A stretch of 64,000 nt of DNA from Cymodocea nodosa (Eukaryota; Streptophyta; Magnoliopsida; Alismatales; Cymodoceaceae): NCBI GenBank assembly GCA_036874045.1, contig CM072339.1, positions 19,351,501 through 19,415,500 on the forward strand. Reading direction: 5' to 3'. The notes under the pieces were generated by a model. That model was given only the letters and a program-made list of their open reading frames with translations. It was not told the origin of the DNA and did not search any database. The translations under genes were made by a program, and so were the position numbers. Positions 38,720-55,500 of this stretch are shown piece after piece (positions within the stretch are counted from its first letter, which is position 1; each line of letters starts with the position of its first letter).

Positions 38720-41700
38720 ATGGCGCCTACCAGCTCACACGGTTTCACGGACAGGCAAAACCCCACGTTGGATTGGCTTGTCCTCGTAAGTATACTTCCT
38801 ATTTCTTGTTTGTGCTTCTCCCCAGATTCGTTGGTTGGGTTTTGGATTTCCTTGGTCATTCGAGCTTCTTATGGCACCTCGAGTGAAATATGGTAGCGGA
38901 GGGTTGCTGCAGAAGAACAGTCGAGCTGTAGCATAGGAAAAGTAGAGTCGTGTGGTCTTCTGTTGGATAGCTTAAGAATTGTGGAGTTTTTTTTTTTTGT
39001 AACAGAAGAATTTCGATATCTCGAGGACTGTTAATTCTCGACGCCCGATCTATCAATGTTAGTCATTTTTTGCAAACACCATTTCGACTAGGAAGCTCAA
39101 GTGTACCTCCCAGAATGTACCTGATAAGCGCCGTTCGTAAGGATGAATCACGGCAATACATAATCCGTGTGGAAGTAAAGAGGTTCAATTTCAGCATGTC
39201 AAGTTATGTATGCAAAAGAAAATTGATTTTCTAAATCCATCAGATACTAAATGACTTCAGGTAGAACTCGTACCGTCTTTCTTATCTATGACATATTATC
39301 TTGATTTGGTCATTATTCATTTGGTTAGCACATACTTACCTATTCTTCCAATGGCTAGCCTCCCTTACGTCTATAGCAGAAAAAGGAAGCGAGCTTCAAC
39401 ATTTTTGGTAAAACAAGTTGAAGTTTCTGCCCATGCCCAAAAACTCTCTACTGCTCCAAGTTCTGAAATAATTCCTGAACTAGTCATGCCCTCAATTTCC
39501 ATTGAACGACCTCTTAAATTTTCCATTCATCCTGAGGTCATTCCAAATAAAATAAATTTGCTTATTGATAGCTTGATTGAGTCATTTGGTGAATTGAAGT
39601 CACAAATTATCCATATGGAGGACCAGACAATAACTGCATCTTTGCCTTCATCTCTTCCACGTTTGGAGTGGGCCTCACCATTTACTGAACAAGTGTCAGT
39701 TGAACTCGAACAGACTGGTTCATCACCAAATGTCATTGAGAGGGAATCATCTATTGAAACAGAAGATATGGAATATGATACAAATGTTGAAATTTTGAGA
39801 GAAGAACCTAGCTCTAACTTGTTTTTCAAAGATGGTGCAGCAAAGACTTTATTTGAAAATAAGTATAGTAAAATGAAAATCCTCTATAGCCAGCCAGTAA
39901 ATTTTCATGGCATGGATAATCTGAAGAGATTATTTGAATATCAAGGTCTCTTGCAAATTATTCTAACTCAAGCTAGTCACACTGTCATTACTGATTTAGT
40001 AGTGCAATTTTATTCCAATCTAGAATTGCATGCTAATTTTGTTGTTTTGCATATAAGAGATGGTACTATCATAATTGATGAAGACCTAGTGAGCTCAAAA
40101 TTGAGACTAAGTAATCAAGGTATCAACATTCTAAGTCCATTATCTACCTTAGGTTGGTTTGAGGAGGAAATAAATAAAGTTGTGTGTATTGATCCATTAT
40201 GTGCTAAGAAAGTAGCCCAAATTTCTGATTTACATGGCAAGGTACATATGATAGCAATGATTCTGACACAACTCATACCATAGAAGAAAGGTCATACTGA
40301 TGAACTCAGCAAAATCTCTTATAAAGCAATATAATATGTAGTGATGATGTGTGTGAAAATCAATTGGGCTAAAATTTTCATCTCTCAGATTTCAAACCTA
40401 AAATCATTTCTATACTTTGGAGATGCAATCTGCAGATTATTGTCGTCACTTATATAGGGTCTGAGTACTAGGACTATATATAGGGTCAGATCTAAGTCTT
40501 TAACAGTTCAAGATCTTCAGAGATACTCTATTTAAGACCCTCAAGATGCACCTGCATCAACCCACTCACCTTCTCTTGTACAAGAGCAATCCACAGATAT
40601 CACTTCTGCCACTTCTTATAACCTAATTGAACAAAATCAACTGCTTCTCCAACAAAATGCTCAACTTCTGGAGTAGGTTACTTAGCTTAATAGATATAAT
40701 GCTCAGTTAGCTGAAGAGAAGTCTAATTTAAAATACATAATTAAGGAATTACTGTAGAAGATTGACGATCTAGAAGGCACTTAAAATTCTTAGTTCTAAG
40801 GAGTGGTGTCTATTTACATGTAATTTTTTGTTTGAAAATCATAACTACAGTTGTTTGAACTTTTTTTTCTAAATGAAATGTTGTTTCTTATTCTAAATCA
40901 AATGTTAGATTTCTTAGTTCGTATATTTTTACAAAAAGGGGGAGAAGAATTTTCATATTATTTGGCTTTGTTTTTCACTTTATGTGGTTGATTGCTTTAT
41001 TAGTTTGATTATTACAAAAAGGGGGAGAGACAAGTATGATTTATAAAAGTTGTTTTAAATAAGGGAAGCAAGGCTATTAATTCTATCCAAGGATTAAAGT
41101 ACTTTAGTAGGGTGAGTATACATTAAGTCTGTAGTAATTCTATATGTAAAATTATATAATTTTTTCATCATAAAAAAGGAGAAGATTGTTAGGAAATATT
41201 ATTCTAAGAAGAATATATAATTTAAATTTCGATGATAAAAAATTAAGTATATCACTAAGGACACACTGTCGGATACATATAGTTAAGTCTCCATGATCCT
41301 TAAGAATTTTTTATCACTTAAGTTGTTAAGTGTCTGTGTTTAAATAGGATGACTTACTGTGTTATTGGCAACTTAAGATGTAACTCTCTGAATATTTTAA
41401 GAATCTTCAGTTACATAGAAGGCTAAATATTCATAACCTAGAACTAAGTGTATTTGATGGATGGAAGCTTAAACATTAATGCTCTGAACAATTAAGAAGT
41501 TTTCAGCCACATAAAAAGTTAAGTATTTGTAAACCCGAGTGTGCATTTTTATAGATAAAAAATTTAAGTGTTAAGTCTCCAAACATTCTAGGCTTCAATC
41601 AGGCTACCACTTTATTGTCACATTTCAACTCAGGATGACGTTTGAGGTAGTCACCTTAGCATCACATATCGTCTTGACAGGATTGATTTAATATTATGCA

Positions 41701-42867
41701 TAGCAAATATGAACATAACCAAACGGGAAGTCATCTCATTTCTGAAAATCATTTACTTGTTTAGGTCCTTCCTTCTACAATAATGTTTCTTTCCAGTTGG
41801 GCCATGCTTCGTGGGTACCTTTTTGGCATGATCATTGTATTGGGGACAACTTTGTAGAAGACTTTTCTTATGGTTTTTGTTCTGGTATGGAACCCATGGC
41901 GCACGGTTCAAGATTTGGAAACCTTTCATGCTAGAAAAGATTGGTCCTCAAACCTGACTTCTCTGCCGATTTTATTGGACTGGGCAGTCAGCACCTACCC
42001 TCCAAGTTTAGAAAAATGACACTTTCATAGTGGGGAGTACCTCCTGGCATTCAAGAGTTTCACCCAACCAAAATTGCCACCGTACAAAATGACGTGGAAA
42101 TGTAAATCTCCATTGGAAGTCGTGGCATTAGTGTGACTTTTGATGCATGGTAGGTTGGTCACCAATGGTATCGTAGTAGATGAGATTCAATGGCTGAAGA
42201 CTGAAGTTTCATGTAGTTTATGCTATGTGTCTGTGGAAAGTAGCAAACATCTGTTTGTTTCTTGCCCAGCGAGATAGACAGTGTGGGATAATGCATTGCT
42301 TTTCATGTTAAAGGGAGACGAGCAGATGTCTACCTTGAGAGGGAGGTATCTGGGGTGGTAAAAGGGAAGCTCACTGCTACTAAATGAAGCCCATGGAGTT
42401 CAGGATATAGGCCATTAATCTTTAATTAACCTTCACATGTTATCTTTTCTTTCTTTCTTTTTCTAGTTTACTAGTTCTTTGACTTTTATTGCATGTATTG
42501 TTATAATAATGACATTCACCCTTATTTTCTTCATAAATTTATTCTGCAACTCTCTCAGGGTTTGTTGTCCTTGTCTTGGGTTACATTATTATTATTTTTT
42601 TTGTAATTAATAAAAACTAAAAACAAAAATTCTTGTTTTAAATTCCATGGCACTGCTTGTGCGACCCTCCCTTTTGGTAGCAGAGTCATATAAGGACGGC
42701 CTTCAAAAGAGTGTTCAGGTAAACTTTACCGTATTTGAAAAGTTGGTATATCTGTAAAATTTTCGTCATATTATCTCAAAAATGCGAGTTTTTTTTTTCA
42801 GGCTATGAAAGAAAGGATGAGCAATCTTGCCCAAAGCTTGGGAATGCCACCAGGCCTACGAGTCTAA
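38720..42867 (+). CDS. Very small membrane protein gene with TE-filled intron; exon-2 acceptor unresolved
   Basis: Exon 1 (38720-38785) encodes MAPTSSHGFTDRQNPTLDWL VL and ends at a perfect donor GTAAGT. Exon 2 (open from about 42647 to 42718) encodes ALLVRPSLLVAESYKDGLQK SVQ and ends in a donor. Exon 3 (42802-42867) follows a polypyrimidine acceptor and encodes AMKERMSNLAQSLGMPPGLRV then stop. All three are in phase 0 and make a plausible protein of about 67 aa with one hydrophobic span. It recalls very small plant mitochondrial membrane proteins, but I cannot name the family. I see no AG acceptor between about 42557 and the exon-2 frame, and a LINE tail ends only some 20 bases upstream. The gene may therefore be damaged, or use an unusual acceptor or an unseen mini-exon. 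The 3.9-kb intron also holds a Sirevirus-like fossil. Confidence 0.5.
39260..41750 (+). mobile_element. Sirevirus-like (Ty1/copia) retrotransposon fossil, 3' part
   Basis: An open frame of 331 codons at 39288-40283 resembles the extra, env-position region found downstream of pol in Sireviruses and the plant-transposon-protein domain of similar elements. A coiled-coil-like region follows. Several polypurine tracts of the form AAAAAGGGGGAGA (about 40933, 41016) and a last one at about 41172-41186 precede a TGTTAGG start of a probable LTR at 41187. Multiple polypurine tracts are a Sirevirus hallmark. gag, pol and the left LTR are absent, so the element is broken (partial). Age cannot be estimated from two LTRs, but the long open frame suggests it is not among the oldest. 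Both outer limits are approximate. Confidence 0.6.
41990..42635 (+). mobile_element. L1-type LINE fragment (zf-RVT region and 3' tail)
   Basis: Translation of 42095-42283 gives the C-terminal zinc-knuckle signature of plant L1 LINEs: WKCKSPLEVVA, LLMHGRLVTNG, CSLC, then SSKHLFVSCPAR and VWD, with two internal stops. The following non-coding stretch ends near 42630 in an A-rich tail (AATAAAAACTAAAAACAAAAA), as expected for a 3' end. It is 5'-truncated. The tail ends immediately upstream of the exon-2 frame of the small membrane-protein gene. Confidence 0.65.
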
Positions 42868-43422
42868 TGCTTGAAGATGTCTATGATTACAAATGTAGTT
42901 CAATTTTGTAACCTTCCTCGCCAAAGATATATCATACATTTCCTTCTTGTTGGAGCTCTTGACATCACTCAAGAACCAATGTAGAAACTCAACATATGAG
43001 CTTGCTATAGAATTTCAATTAGTAATTTCATCGTTTTTTAATAAATCTATGATACTTCATTATTATGGAATTAATGGCTCTATCTTGTCTGTTTTCCTTT
43101 AATTACTTGGCCCAACCATATGGTTACTATCTGCACAAGTGATTGATATAATGCTAAAATGACAAAGGCAGATAATTTTTCTCCCTATGAAACAGATTTG
43201 AGAATCCATACCAGGGCTTATTATTATCTTAGTCAAAGCAACATCGTTGATGAACAAACATGTTAATTGATAATGACCGACCAAATATTACATGACTAAT
43301 TTTCTTCTTTAAATTGTGTGTACCCATTATTTGCATGAGCACATCGTTAGAATGAAACCCCAATATTACTTGATTTGAGAATCCACACCCTAGCCCTTTG
43401 GAAAACCAACAAGGTAATTACT
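42868..43422. other. Short intergenic spacer between convergent genes
   Basis: 3' flanks of the small gene and of the carboxypeptidase. Nothing else seen. Confidence 0.4.
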
Positions 43423-46977
<3,555 letters not shown>

Positions 46978-47012
46978 TCAATTGGGTTGTCAAAGAAGAC
47001 CCAGAGGGCGGC

Positions 47013-47021
47013 AATTTATAG
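47013..47021 (-). promoter_or_regulatory. Probable TATA box of the serine carboxypeptidase gene
   Basis: CTATAAAT on the minus strand, 60 nt upstream of the ATG, implying a short leader of about 30 nt. Confidence 0.5.
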
Positions 47022-47029
47022 TGCGTGCT

Positions 47030-50000
47030 TGGATGGCCTGGATCCAGAGATGATCTCTTATGCTGACACTTCTACCAAAGATTGCAGTTTTGGCAGCTAG
47101 ATGGTAGCCTTACCTCTTTCTCTCTCTCTCTCTCTTACTTGTAAGAAGGGAGATGGTGAAGAGGTAGCAGGTGAGGGGGTTGGAAGCTATATTGCCATTA
47201 ATAGTTGAATCTGAACGCTGCTGGAACAGATGGAACTTGTTCATAAATGCAATACAACTCCCTCTTCCCAAGTAGCTGTGTATAAATCTAGTTCTCTCTC
47301 CCTATCATGTTGTGCTCTCCTCATCATGTTTGTGAGTTATTCTTCTTCTTTTTTTCTGTAGTGGCAGTGTTTTTTTAGTCTCATCCGTCTTTCTTTTTCA
47401 CATTAGTAATATTTTTGCTTATTTGTAAATCTAATACTATTTTTTTGATAAATAATCGAATAACATCGTGAAGTGATTCTAAATTCAAGTTACTTTTTCT
47501 TCAGATACCAAGGAGATCACACCAATTGCCGTTGGCTACCATCCTCTCTTCTCCAGTGATGTCTTTCAAGAGAAAGAAGTTAAAAAAAAATATTTCAAAT
47601 GTTTAATCATACAATATTTGTATAATCTACCTGTGTTTTGTTTTGTTTTGTATTGTGGCAGGTGGTATGCTTAATGAGCATCTGTTTACCTGCATGTCTG
47701 GGGAAAATCCAAAGACCACAGAGCTGTGTTGGCTTTGTCAATCCATGGAATCAGCAACCAACCATGATCTTAAAATCTTGTCCAGGCACAGATCCACATA
47801 TTTTGTCCTCTCCAAGCACAATACACAAACGCACATTCATTAACATTCAATTGATTTTTTCTTCTGTACGTACGTCAAAAATCTCAGATTCAGTGTGTGC
47901 CACTTTTTTTCTCTTAAAATAAATTGATTTGAAAAAGTGATTTTTTTTTTTAATGACATAAAAGCATCATTTGAATCCGAATGAAAACTAAAATCTCATT
48001 GTTTTTAATCAAATAAAGCATTATAATTGACTAAGACGTACCAATAATTTAACCTTTTTTCCGATAACAAGCAAGCAAATAATTCTTTTATTCAATGCAA
48101 ACAAGACATGGGGTGGGAGACGAAGCCTGGGATCCACATGTCTTGACGCCACTTCACCACCACTCGTGCAACGTTTTCTTCTGTTTCTTTGACTTGTTTG
48201 GCTCGATCAAGTTGCTTATTTTTCCAAAAAGATAAGGACCTCATGTTTCCCTCGTCGGAGGCAAATGCTCATGGAGGACGTATGAGTGTCAGCACTACAC
48301 ACCATAGAAATGTTCATATATACTTGAAGATAATGAATCTTATCATATATATATATCTGTGTGTGTGTGTATCGTTCATAGTTCATATATATATGTGTGT
48401 GTGTGTGTGTAGTGTTGACGAAGTCCAAAGGTCCGTCACATGTCGTTGCCACAGAAATTGGGCTACGGTCCAACCCATCTACCTTTAGCTTTTCTGTATA
48501 ATAACAACAGTAAAAGCACAAGGTTCCTTCTTCTTGGATGTCATTAGGCTCTACATGGATTTATTATTTAATTCTCTCTCCGATCCTTAGGTTGTCCCTG
48601 TTTCATCACTGGCTTCTTTAGGTCTTGTTTTCTTCCCTTCAACTGCTTGGCCGTGTGTTTCTCTCTCTGTGTGCGTGTGTGTCTTACATCCATACTTTTA
48701 CTTCAATAAAAAATGAAAAACCAACCTGCTCTATAGATATACGTGTGTGTGTGTGTGTGTGCACATCAGTAGTCTTTAGCTTCTAATAAAGGAACTAACA
48801 GCACATGCAATATATATCATGGTTGGTTTTTATCAATATATAATATAAAGTTCGTAGATACAACCTCTCTTCTCAATGTCATGATTAACCATATTCAGCT
48901 AGCCAGAAAACTTCAAAATAAAGGAATCAACAGCAGGAAGCATAAATTATCTTATGCTTTACTTTGAAGAAAGAAGATAAAGGTTTAAACCAATTAATGA
49001 CCTTTCCATGCATTATTATCAAAAGAATTCCAACTCAATTCTAGTAACGTGTTTGTTAAAAATAGTTCTTAACACTACTACAACAGTGATAGCCGCTGCT
49101 ATATATGGTAGCTCTTTGGAGGAGATACCATGATATACAGTAAAAGGAGATCAAAAAAGAACTGAAACACACACATATATATATATCGGTTGTCTATATA
49201 CCTGCTGAAGCCAACGCATAGGGCAAGGGCTTTTCTTGGAGTGGTCTATCATTATTGAACTGCGTAAAGGAATGAGCCTGAAGAAGCCATGAAGGGAGCA
49301 TGGCATGCAGGGTCTAGAAACAGTTGCCGAGGTCTGGAATTCTGCTGCCAGCAACCACTCAAGCAATGCATGCATGGGATGCGAGAGAAGCTAAGCAGCA
49401 AAAGTCCATCGACAGACCCAGCGCAGCACCATGTTTGTAGATCTTGTACTTCTCAGGAAAGAAGCAAATTAAAGAAAGCGATCCTAGCTTGCTAGATTTA
49501 AATTCAAGTAAATAATACCGCTGCATTGTTAATAAAGGTAGCGGTACATTGCTAGAGAACACAACAAATTGCAGTGTTTATGGTATTCGCTGTTAAAATC
49601 CGAATCATAGTGAACAAGAACATCACAACAAAAGTCCAAGGAAAGCACATGCATGGGAGTAATGGCTGGCAGAACCCTCGTAGCTACCACAGTACTGCAA
49701 TTTGCAATTGCATCTCTTGTGCCATTATTTCACCTTGATGGCGCGATTAAGAGGAGGGTGGAGGGTCCGGTTCGGTAGCCGAAGCTGGGGATGGCAGTTT
49801 TGTGGTGGTTCGTTGGTCACTTGAACTTACTTGAGATTTGCCCTAGCTCTGCGTCTTTTACATTCGCAATTAATGCTTTTGTTTAGATTTGATGTTCAGT
49901 CTGTTGGAATTCTAACTTAACGGAAATATTCATCACATATGAAGTTCAATTTTATTACTACTTTTATCAATGTAACTTTATTTATATATATATATATCTG

Positions 50001-51010
50001 TAAATGAACGTGAATTAACTTTGATACCATGTTACTTAAAATTAATTGATAATGAGTGAAAAAATTCATGACATACATGAATTAACCTAATATTGTTCTT
50101 ACTTGTGACTTATCTATTTGTTTATAAACATTTACGAGTAAATGTACATGAATTGGCTATAATATTATGTTAGAATTCATCATATATATATATATATATA
50201 TGGCCTAGTCCATTCTTTACTTTTAATATAGTAGTATTTTTCTAACAAAAACATTTGAGCAATATTTCTAGCTGAAAATTTTTCTTATAGCACCATCATT
50301 TTTATTGAACCTATGAATTGAATGAAACATTAATTATCTGTACTTTGAACTTGTATATAGCAAACTAAGTTAACTTGGTAGATAAAAAGGTTAGTTTGAT
50401 CTCGTTTGATTTGGAAAATTAGGTTAGCATTTCAGCTTTGCTGGATGAAATTACATCCAATAATTAGAAATTTAATTAATACTTTCTTAAAATTCTTTGA
50501 GAAATATTTTTCAAGAAGGTCAATGTTTACATTGGTAATCAATAAACTAAAAAATAATAGTATTTACTATAGTTGATTACTCAAAAATTCCAATTACCAT
50601 TAAGAGCAGTTAGGAAATATCACAACTAAAACAACAGCAAAAATAACAATCCAAGCCGTAGTTCCAGAGTCGACCACATGAATCAATAGATATAATAGGT
50701 TTCAATTAACATAGGTTTTTCTGAAACTTCATGAAGAAGTATAAAAAATTGAATAAATTAGGTCTGCAAGCAAGTGCTCGTTAAATTTATTATCTGGAGC
50801 AAACGGCGAAGTCGGCCCAATACACGTACAGGCCTATAGCCCACCTCGGTTTTCTTCCTCTAATTTGTTCATAAAGTCTTCTTCTTCTTTTCAAATATTT
50901 TTTTTTATGCTGAAATTTTAATTTAAATTATATAAATTAAAATATTCTTTCAAAATTTTTAATCATTTTTTTTAGTTTCTTCTACACTAATTAATTCTCT
51001 CTTTTTTATC
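47030..51010. other. Intergenic, AT-rich with dinucleotide repeats
   Basis: No gene supported. It has CT runs near 47120-47140, GT/AT runs at about 48340-48410 and 48745-48761, and an AT run at about 50178-50201. Open frames at 47638-47922, 48189-48521 and 49151-49562 overlap on opposite strands and show no motif. Confidence 0.4.
48340..48412. repeat. TA and GT dinucleotide microsatellites
   Basis: Two neighbouring blocks of TA units followed by GT units, separated by ATCGTTCATAGTTCAT. A further GT block lies at about 48745-48761. Confidence 0.8.
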
Positions 51011-51014
51011 TGAT

Positions 51015-51240
51015 TTTTTTATGCCTGACCATGCATCATAGCCTAATATTTGAAAGTATAAAGTATAGTTGAATAAACAGGAGTTTTATAAAATTTACAT
51101 TTTAATTTTAAGAATATCTTCCTGCCATGTAACACTTTAGAAAAAAAAATTTTACCTCATCCACTTTACTTTAATTTTATGAATAATATTGTATGTAATT
51201 TTTTTCATTTCTACTCGTAAGACCTATTCTACGTTTATTT
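51015..51240 (-). mobile_element. Decayed RTE-type LINE fragment
   Basis: The sequence follows the same order of words as part of the better preserved RTE LINE at 58140-59650 (for example TAGCCTAATATTTGAAAGTA versus TAGCCTAGCATTCTAAACCA, then TTTTAATTTTA and ATTTTATGAATAATATT). Very short and diverged; no frame remains open. Confidence 0.45.
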
Positions 51241-52562
51241 AACTTGTTTGAACAAATATATGCACCCGAAGAGGTTGCAATCCCTGTTCGATCAAAATTA
51301 CCATAATTCAGAACAATCGATAGAATGAAAATCTTGAGAAATCATAAGAACCACTGATGGATGATCTTATTTATTTGAGATTTATGAAATTTATATTCGT
51401 ATCTATAAAATCTACGTGGGCAGGTTAAACCAATGATATTAATCCAGCATAAATTTATAAATGGATCCTGATGTCAAATTTTCTATTTATGAAAAATAGT
51501 TAAAAAATACCATGTGAAATTGAAGAAATTTATTTATAAATTCGTCATATTAATTTTAACTATTTACATTTTGTTTCAACTCTCGATATTTTAACGATAA
51601 TAAAAAGTGACACTACAGCTGTGTCTTAAGAGAAGTACGTCAGTAAAGAAGAGTAGTAGTTTGAGATGTTATTATGTTTATTTTGTAGAACAGTACTGTG
51701 TGAATATTTTTAAATTTATTTTTCTTATATTTTAACTTTTTAAAATGCAATGTAGTTAGTATTATTTGGTGAATTTTTTAATACTTGTGGGAATATTTTG
51801 AAATAGTAAATGATTTTATATAATCAAATGATTTATTGAAAATAATATTTTCAATAAATATGTACAAATTATTTTCTAATAATTTTTTTTAGATAATCTA
51901 TGGATTAAATTGTCAATTAAAGCATATGAAAGTAATTGATTTAAATGACCACATCTTTCTTTGATTTAATTACGTGACATATTTTGTAAAATATAAATTT
52001 ATGTTACATAAAAATATAAGTTTAAGAGTGATTTCTATCTTTCTACTTGTAAATATCAAATGATAACTCAATACGCGATTTTAAAATTGCTTATCGAAAT
52101 TTTACGATAATAATATTTTCACTTACGATCGAAGCAGTTTAGAACAACAATGAATATAAATGGAACAATGAGAAACGCATGTGTTAATTAGACTTAATGG
52201 CATCTACCGTGTACATGAGCACCACTTCCAGGTCAATGCGTCAATGCTTACAAGTTATTTATCGTCAACAACTAACGTTAATAATAATAATTTTTACAAG
52301 TAAAGAAATTATCCAAGCAAAGTTAATTATTACGATCCGTTCCTTGCCTTGGAAACCAATCCAAGCACATATTGGAGCATTTGGCATCTAGAAAAATTAA
52401 TGGAATGAGCATGAAAAGAATCACGCCAGATTAGATGTAATACAACGGCGTCACAGAACGCACTTTCGCAAACGATGTGATTGCTTGAATTAAATTAGAA
52501 TTTGCTTTATAATCAAACGGAATTTGATTTTTTTTTTTTTTTTTGGAAAAGTGTCCTCCCAA
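51241..52562. other. AT-rich upstream region of the magnesium transporter gene
   Basis: AT-rich spacer with poly-T just before the ATG. No TATA box stands out. Open frame 52197-52391 has no motif. Confidence 0.4.
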
Positions 52563-55500
52563 ATGGCGCTCTTCGACGGCGAAGTGGCAAGCACAGCACT
52601 ATACGGACGACCGTCGGCGCCGCCATTCCCGACGCCAATGGACGACGCCAGGAACCGCCTCCTCCCGCCCAGGCCCGCCTCCCCGCCCTCCACTTCTGCT
52701 GCCTCCACATCCCCCTACCGCCGCCATCTCTTCCTCCAAGGCGGCGTTGACTTCCTCGGCCTCAAGAAGCGGGGCCAGGGCGCGCGGGCGTGGATCCGCG
52801 TCGACGCCGTGGGCAACGCCCAGACCCTCGAGATCGATAAGTCCACCATGATGCGCCGCTGCGACCTCCCCGCTCGCGACCTCCGCCTCCTTGATCCGCT
52901 CTTCGTCTATCCCTCCACCATCCTCGGCAGGGAGAAGGCCATCGTCCTTAACCTCGAGATGATCAGGTGCATCATCACGGCCGAGGAGATCTTCTTGCTC
53001 GACTCTCTCGACGGGTACGCCATGCAGTACGTGTCCGACTTGCAGAGACACCTCAGGATGGCGCAGGGGGAAGCGCCCGCCGGGTCCCGCTCTCCCGATT
53101 ACCTGCCCTTCGAGTTCAGAGCGCTCGAGATGGCCCTGGAGGCGGCGTGCTCCTTTCTTGACTCCCAGGTCGGAAAAAGCTATTTTCTTTTTTCAGAATT
53201 TAACGGAATTCAAATTTTTTCCCGTCAATTCCGGTGTACATAAACATCCCTTAGAATTCCATTCCACTTCATTAAAGAAATTTTATCCATCTCATCATTC
53301 TCAATATTTCTAATGAGCTATCATCAGCCATTTTAAACGATATGAGGCACTCATTCTATTCATTTCTTGGCATTTTTCTATAATTTTCCCTCTGTTATCT
53401 TGACAGCTGCAACATGGGGATCTGATTTTTATGTGTTCGATTATGCTTATACTAGAGAACACCTATGTAAGCTGCATATGATTAACTATTTGTTGGTAAT
53501 TTTCTGTAACATATGAGGGAGTTTATTTTCTTGTATATATTTTGACATTAGGGAATACTTGAAGAGACAAAATCAAATAGTCAATAATGTCTAGTCCATG
53601 GATATGGGGGTGATGACTTCACTTTATAAAATGATAGCTACAAACCATACTTGTTAAGCTAAAACTAAATATTTTCCTCAATGATTTATGATTTTCTGGA
53701 TGTATTACATGAGTGGCTTTCTTAATCCAACTTTTGTCGATTGCTCAGAGATGGAATGGAAGGACACAATGGGTTACGTAGTGGATTGGGGATTTGAAAA
53801 TTAATTAAAATTCATACATAACATTGAAAATTTTAAGTATTTTTAATGTACATAGAAAGTAATATACTTAATAATATAGGATTTTTTAATTTTTTGGGGG
53901 ACTTAAGTCCCTCAATGCACCTCCACAAATTTGTCACCATATATATGTATTATTGGAATATATGTATATTAGTACTATTATACTTCATATTTTGACTTTA
54001 TCCTAAGATTAGTTATGTATTTCAATGTTATTTAGAAGATAATAGAGCTAAATACCTAATTACTATCAAATATTTATAAATATAATATATGCACAAAAAC
54101 ATAAAAAAGGATACTTAAATGGGTGCTTGGGTGCCACCTAGGCATTGCCCAAGCACTTAATCAGGTATCTTAATAACTATACTTCAAACCTATAATACAG
54201 GTCACATTCAGTTACAGATTAAGCTAATTTCAACCAATTGCATTCTCATGTTACTAAAACAGGCAACAGAATATACGCACAAAAACATAAAAAAGGATAC
54301 TTAAATGGGTGCTTGGGTGCCACCTAGACATTGCCCAAGCACCTAAGTTGGTGCCTTAATAACTATACTACAAACCTATAATACTGGTCATGTTCAGTTA
54401 CAGATTAAGCTAATTTCAACCAATTGCGTTCTCGTGTTACTAAAACAGGCAGCAGAATTAGAGATAGAAGCATACCCTTTATTAGATGAGTTGACATCAA
54501 AGATTAGCACCTTAAACCTGGAGCGTGCACGCCGACTGAAAAGTAGATTGGTCACATTGACACATAGAGTACAAAAGGTGCTATGATGGCACTTCTGTCT
54601 ATCAATACTACCAACACTTACAAGCTGGGTATTTCAATATTTTTTATGGTTTGTAATTGTAGGTTAGGGATGAAATAGAGCAGCTTATGGATGACAATGG
54701 TGATATGGCAGAGTTGTGTCTTTCAGAGAAAAAGAAGCAGCTTGAGTCGTCGTCATTTCTTGGAGATCAGTCTGTTGCAGCATTTAGTTCTAATGGTAGT
54801 TTTGTCCAGTCAATATCTGCTCCAGTTTCTCCTGTTTCTTCTCCACCTGAATCAGACAGGAGGCTTGAGAAATCATATTCCAGAAGCAGGCATGAAAGCA
54901 TCAGGAGTTCAGATAGCACAACTAGGAATATAGAGGAGTTGGAAATGTTGTTGGAAGCTTATTTTGTGGTCATTGATAACACGCTGAACAAACTGACATC
55001 AGTATGATAGCTTACACATTCAGCCTTCTCCTGTTTATGTTTAGTCTCTGTTATGGAGAGACCTAACTGGTGTCTTGTGTTGAAACTTTTTTCAGCTGAA
55101 GGAATATATTGATGATACTGAGGACTTGATCAACATCCAGCTGGTTTGTCATTCATATTCTTCTTCTATTTTATTTTATGCTTAAAGCCTCCTTTCTAAT
55201 AATTTTTTTGTTATTCTTTCACCTTAAACTAAAAATCTACGAATAATTTAAGAACAGCTTACCAATTCTTTGCTTGTCCTTCATAGCAGATTATTCTGGC
55301 TTAAGTGCCTTTATATATTGCAGATTAAATATATAATTTGGGTTGTGCGAAGAAAAAAAATCCACCATGAGATTACTGGATTTTTACTCATGAGATGTGG
55401 AAAGACGTTTGAGCCAGAATAATCTGTAGTGACCATTAGAAAGACGCTTACCATGATAAAAGGATTTTTTATGTCTTTCATAATAGGATTTTTGCTACGT

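Noticed and set aside
39288-40283. 331-aa frame as a host gene
   Set aside because: Polypurine tracts, a probable LTR start and similarity to plant retroelement proteins indicate a retrotransposon fossil.
49270-49330. AGGGAGCATGGCATGCAGGG as a possible miRNA160- or miRNA528-like arm
   Set aside because: The match to either miRNA is poor and no complementary arm was found nearby.
52490-53051. Open frames on both strands over MRS2 exon 1
   Set aside because: Shadows of the GC-rich exon; the MRS2 frame is supported by family blocks.
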